From contig NZ_CP031194.1 in the NCBI RefSeq assembly GCF_003344965.1, positions 7,502,001-7,566,000 of the forward strand: a stretch of 64,000 nt of DNA, in the 5' to 3' direction. Numbering within the stretch: position 1 is the first letter of the stretch; each line of letters opens with the position of its first letter. Below the pieces are notes generated by a model. That model made no database searches, had not been told where the DNA came from, and was given only the letters and a program-made list of their open reading frames with translations. A program made the translations under genes and the position numbers. This document shows, one piece after another, positions 61,650 through 64,000 of this stretch. This DNA comes from Streptomyces paludis (GTDB lineage: Bacteria; Actinomycetota; Actinomycetes; Streptomycetales; Streptomycetaceae).

Positions 61650-63104
61650 TTGACGACCGACACACCGCACACCGACACACCGCACACCGACACACCTGAC
61701 GCCGACGCACCACACACCGACACACCGCACACCGGCGATCCGCACCCCGCGCCCCGGCTGCACCTCGCGGCCTTCCTCAACGCGGGCCCCCAGGGGACCT
61801 CCGGCTGGCGTCATCCCGACGCCGGTGACGGCTTCCTCACGGCCGCCCACTACACCCGTATCGCCCGGGTCCTGGAGGACGCCGGCTTCGACATGGCGTT
61901 CGTCCCCGACTCACTGGCCGTGCCCCGCAGCCTCGGCGACTCCTTCGACCCCGCGGTCACCTGGGGTACGGGCACCCCGCGCCTGGACCCGCTGCCGGTC
62001 ATCACCCTGATGGCCGCCGCGACGGAGCACCTCGGTGTCGCCGCCACCGTGTCCACCGGCTACCAGGAGCCGTTCCACGTCGCCCGCGGCATGGCCACCC
62101 TGGACCATCTCGTCGGCGGCCGGGCCGGCTGGAACGTGGTCACCAGCTTCCAGGACGCGGAGGCCCAGAACTTCGGCCAGGACAGACTGCCCGACCGGCA
62201 GGCCCGCTACGACCGGGCGGAGGAGTTCCTGGAGGTCACCGCCCAGCTCTGGGACAGCTGGGCGGACGACGCGGTCGTGGCCGACAAGGAGAGCGGTGTC
62301 TACGGCCGGCCCGAGCGGGTGCGCGCCGTCGAGCACCGGGGCGAACGCTTCGCCGTACGGGGGCCGTTGAGCGTGCCCCGGCCGCCCCAGGGCTATCCGG
62401 TGATCATCCAGGCCGGCGCCTCCCCGGCCGGCCGGGACTTCGCTGCCCGCTGGGCGGACGTCGTTTTCTGTAGTCACGAGTCGCTGGAGTCGGCGGTCGC
62501 CTTCGCCACCGATCTGAGGGCCCGCGCCGCCGCGCACGGCCGGGACCCCGGTCAGCTCAAGGTGCTCCCCGCCGCGACGCCCGTGGTGGGCACGGATGTG
62601 AAGGACGCGCTCGCCAAGCACGAGGCGTTCGCCGAACTCGTCCATCCGGAGGCCGGGTTGTCGCGGCTGGCCTACCACGTCAACGTGGACCTCACCCGCT
62701 ACGACCTCGACGGCCCGCTGCCCTCCCTGGCGGAGGTCGGTGTGGAGGGCCACTACCGCGAGGTGGTCGAGTTCGCCGAGCGCGAGAAGCTCAGTGTGCG
62801 CGAGATCGGCCGCTGGTACGGCGCCCGTACCGAGGGCGGCATGATCGGCTCGGCCGCGGACATCGCCGACACGATGGAACAGTGGCTGGACGCCGGAGCG
62901 GCCGACGGCTTCATGATCCAGGCCACCCATGTGCCCGCGGCCTTCGAGGAGTTCGCCGACCACGTCGTGCCCGAGCTGCGCCGCCGCGGTCTGGTGCGCA
63001 CCGCCTACACCGGCGGCACCCTGCGCGACAACCTGGGGCTCGCCCGTCCCGCCCGGGGCGAGTGGCACCACCGCGCCCGGTCGGCCGCGGGAGACCGTAC
63101 ATGA
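61650..63104 (+). CDS. LLM-class flavin-dependent monooxygenase 4 (NtaA/SnaA/DszA-like)
   Basis: A 484-residue NtaA-type monooxygenase: HLAAFLNAGPQGTSGWRHPDAGDG, EDAGFDMAFVPDSLAVP, STGYQEPFHVARGMATLDHLVGGRAGWNVVTSFQDAEAQNFG, PPQGYPVIIQAGASPAGRDFAARWADVVFCSH. The proposed start is TTG 61650 after GGGAGCACC. The first 35 residues are Thr-Pro-His-Thr-Asp repeats from a 15-bp array, so a later start is possible although none is obvious. The stop overlaps the sulfurtransferase start (ATGA), tying it to sulfur handling. Confidence 0.87.
   Translation: MTTDTPHTDTPHTDTPDADAPHTDTPHTGDPHPAPRLHLAAFLNAGPQGTSGWRHPDAGDGFLTAAHYTRIARVLEDAGFDMAFVPDSLAVPRSLGDSFDPAVTWGTGTPRLDPLPVITLMAAATEHLGVAATVSTGYQEPFHVARGMATLDHLVGGRAGWNVVTSFQDAEAQNFGQDRLPDRQARYDRAEEFLEVTAQLWDSWADDAVVADKESGVYGRPERVRAVEHRGERFAVRGPLSVPRPPQGYPVIIQAGASPAGRDFAARWADVVFCSHESLESAVAFATDLRARAAAHGRDPGQLKVLPAATPVVGTDVKDALAKHEAFAELVHPEAGLSRLAYHVNVDLTRYDLDGPLPSLAEVGVEGHYREVVEFAEREKLSVREIGRWYGARTEGGMIGSAADIADTMEQWLDAGAADGFMIQATHVPAAFEEFADHVVPELRRRGLVRTAYTGGTLRDNLGLARPARGEWHHRARSAAGDRT
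61656..61745. repeat. Six 15-bp tandem repeats at the start of monooxygenase 4
   Basis: ACCGACACACCGCAC-type units at 61656, 61671, 61686, 61701, 61716 and 61731 encode the Thr-Asp-Thr-Pro-His N-terminus; units 3, 4 and 6 are degenerate. Confidence 0.8.
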
Positions 63105-64000
63105 CCGGCCCCGGCGCCGATCCCGGCGCCTCCGCGGATCCCGCGTCCGGCTCCGCCCTCGTCGGTGTGGAGTGGCTGCGCCGGCACCAGGACGATGTCG
63201 TACTCCTCGATGCCAGTGTGGACCGGCGGACCGGCCCAGACGGGACCACCGTCTTCGTCGACGGTCTCGCCGGACATCTGGAACGCCGTATCCCGGGCGC
63301 CCATTTCGCCGACCTGATCGCGGGCTTCTCCGACCCCTCGGCCCCCTTTCCCTTCACCTGCCCGTCCCCCGACCGCGTCGCCGCCTACGCGAGCGAACTG
63401 GGCATCGGCCGCGACTCCACCGTCGTCGTCCACGACCGCCTCACCGGAGCGTGGGCCGCCCGGGTGTGGTGGGTGCTGCGGTCGGCGGGCATCACCCGGG
63501 TGCGGGTCCTCAACGGCGGGCTCACCGCCTGGGAGGCGGCCGGACTGCCGGTCGCCCGGGGGCGCCGGGCGGCGCCCCCGCCCGGTGATGTCGTCGCGCG
63601 CCCGGCCCGTCCGCACTTCACGGACCTCGCCCGGATGCGGCGCGTCGCCGACGGCGGCGACGCCACCCCGGCCGTCTGCGCCCTGCGCCGCACGGAGTAC
63701 GCGGGCGACCCCGCCCGTCCCCGCTCCGGGCACATCCCCCGGACCACCAACCTGCCCTACGCCGACCTCCTCGGTCCCCACCACACGCTCGACCCCGTCC
63801 GCACCGCCCGCCTCGCGCGGGAGCACGGACTGCGGCGGGGCGACGGTACGGTGCTCTACTGCGGCGGAGCGGTCAACGCGGCCGGGCTCGCCCTCGCCCT
63901 GCACGAGATCGGCATCGACGACGTCGTCCTCTACGACGGCTCCCTCAGCGAGTGGCGCGCCCACCCCGAACTGCCCCTGGTGACCGGCCAGGAGGAGGCC
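63101..64000 (+). CDS. Rhodanese-type sulfurtransferase, cut by right edge
   Basis: 300 codons are present and open to the end. Two rhodanese domains are visible: the first (about 15-160) with VVLLDASVDRR, HLERRIPGAHFADL and VVVHDRLTGAWAARVWWVLRSAG, which has Asp in place of the active Cys as usual. The second (about 175-300) has RSGHIPRTTNLPYADLL and the loop LYCGGAVNAAGLALALHEIG, with the catalytic Cys. Such enzymes move sulfane sulfur (thiosulfate or 3-mercaptopyruvate). The ATG overlaps the monooxygenase stop, so the pair probably releases and transfers sulfur from an organosulfur compound. Confidence 0.9.
   Translation, partial: MTGPGADPGASADPASGSALVGVEWLRRHQDDVVLLDASVDRRTGPDGTTVFVDGLAGHLERRIPGAHFADLIAGFSDPSAPFPFTCPSPDRVAAYASELGIGRDSTVVVHDRLTGAWAARVWWVLRSAGITRVRVLNGGLTAWEAAGLPVARGRRAAPPPGDVVARPARPHFTDLARMRRVADGGDATPAVCALRRTEYAGDPARPRSGHIPRTTNLPYADLLGPHHTLDPVRTARLAREHGLRRGDGTVLYCGGAVNAAGLALALHEIGIDDVVLYDGSLSEWRAHPELPLVTGQEEA

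Overview
The window is high-GC actinobacterial DNA, almost certainly from a Streptomyces-type chromosome. The evidence is strong GC bias at third codon positions, many GTG starts, ATGA/GTGA stop-start overlaps, SARP regulators, a rare TTA codon in a regulator, and Streptomyces-style Cys-containing leader peptides in front of sulfur genes. No rRNA, tRNA, CRISPR array or insertion sequence was seen. Both ends cut through genes: a SARP-type regulator on the left and a rhodanese-type sulfurtransferase on the right.

Region 1 (1-10.3 kb) is an accessory block. It holds a large SARP/AAA regulator, a TetR repressor, a PAS-LuxR regulator divergent from a self-sufficient CYP102-type P450-reductase, a DUF3533/ABC-2-like membrane protein, a metallo-beta-lactamase-fold hydrolase and an NAD(P)-binding protein. 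The TetR promoter and the hydrolase/NAD(P)-protein intergenic region carry the same ACTTAT-N3-ATAAGT operator.

Region 2 (10.3-22.7 kb) is the most interesting part. It looks like a peptide natural-product (RiPP-like) system: a divergent SARP with a TTA codon, then two radical-SAM proteins, a haem-oxygenase-like diiron oxidase candidate, an MFS exporter, two paralogous small precursor-like proteins, a zinc-ribbon/class III cyclase/AAA/TPR signalling protein, a cytoplasmic subtilisin-like protease and a GAF protein. The exporter frame runs without a stop into the first precursor. The precursors have no cysteine, share a leader-like region and end in Trp or Phe. Paired 11-bp-period direct repeats, typical of SARP operators, lie upstream.

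Region 3 (22.7-29.6 kb) holds an MFS remnant, a small membrane protein, an epoxide hydrolase, a 1405-residue nitrate reductase fused to a sulfite-reductase-type diflavin reductase, and a Gly/His-rich protein.

Region 4 (29.6-64 kb) is rich in sulfur metabolism. An eight-gene overlapping operon encodes a BMP-type nucleoside ABC importer, a nucleoside phosphorylase, an MTA/SAH-deaminase-like amidohydrolase, a sulfite-oxidase-like Mo protein and a flavin reductase. It diverges from mtnA, which faces mtnDCB, so the enzymes for an MtnK-independent methionine salvage route are together. A GST-like protein follows, then a GNAT gene and three flavin-dependent monooxygenases preceded by Cys leader peptides, then metY-metX behind another leader peptide; metY carries a frameshift. 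Next come redox enzymes interleaved with three TetR repressors and their recognisable operators (zinc-independent oxidoreductases, alpha/beta hydrolase, LpdC-like dehydrogenase, aldo/keto reductase, SDR). The window ends with a GNAT protein, thiM, a fourth flavin monooxygenase and the truncated sulfurtransferase.
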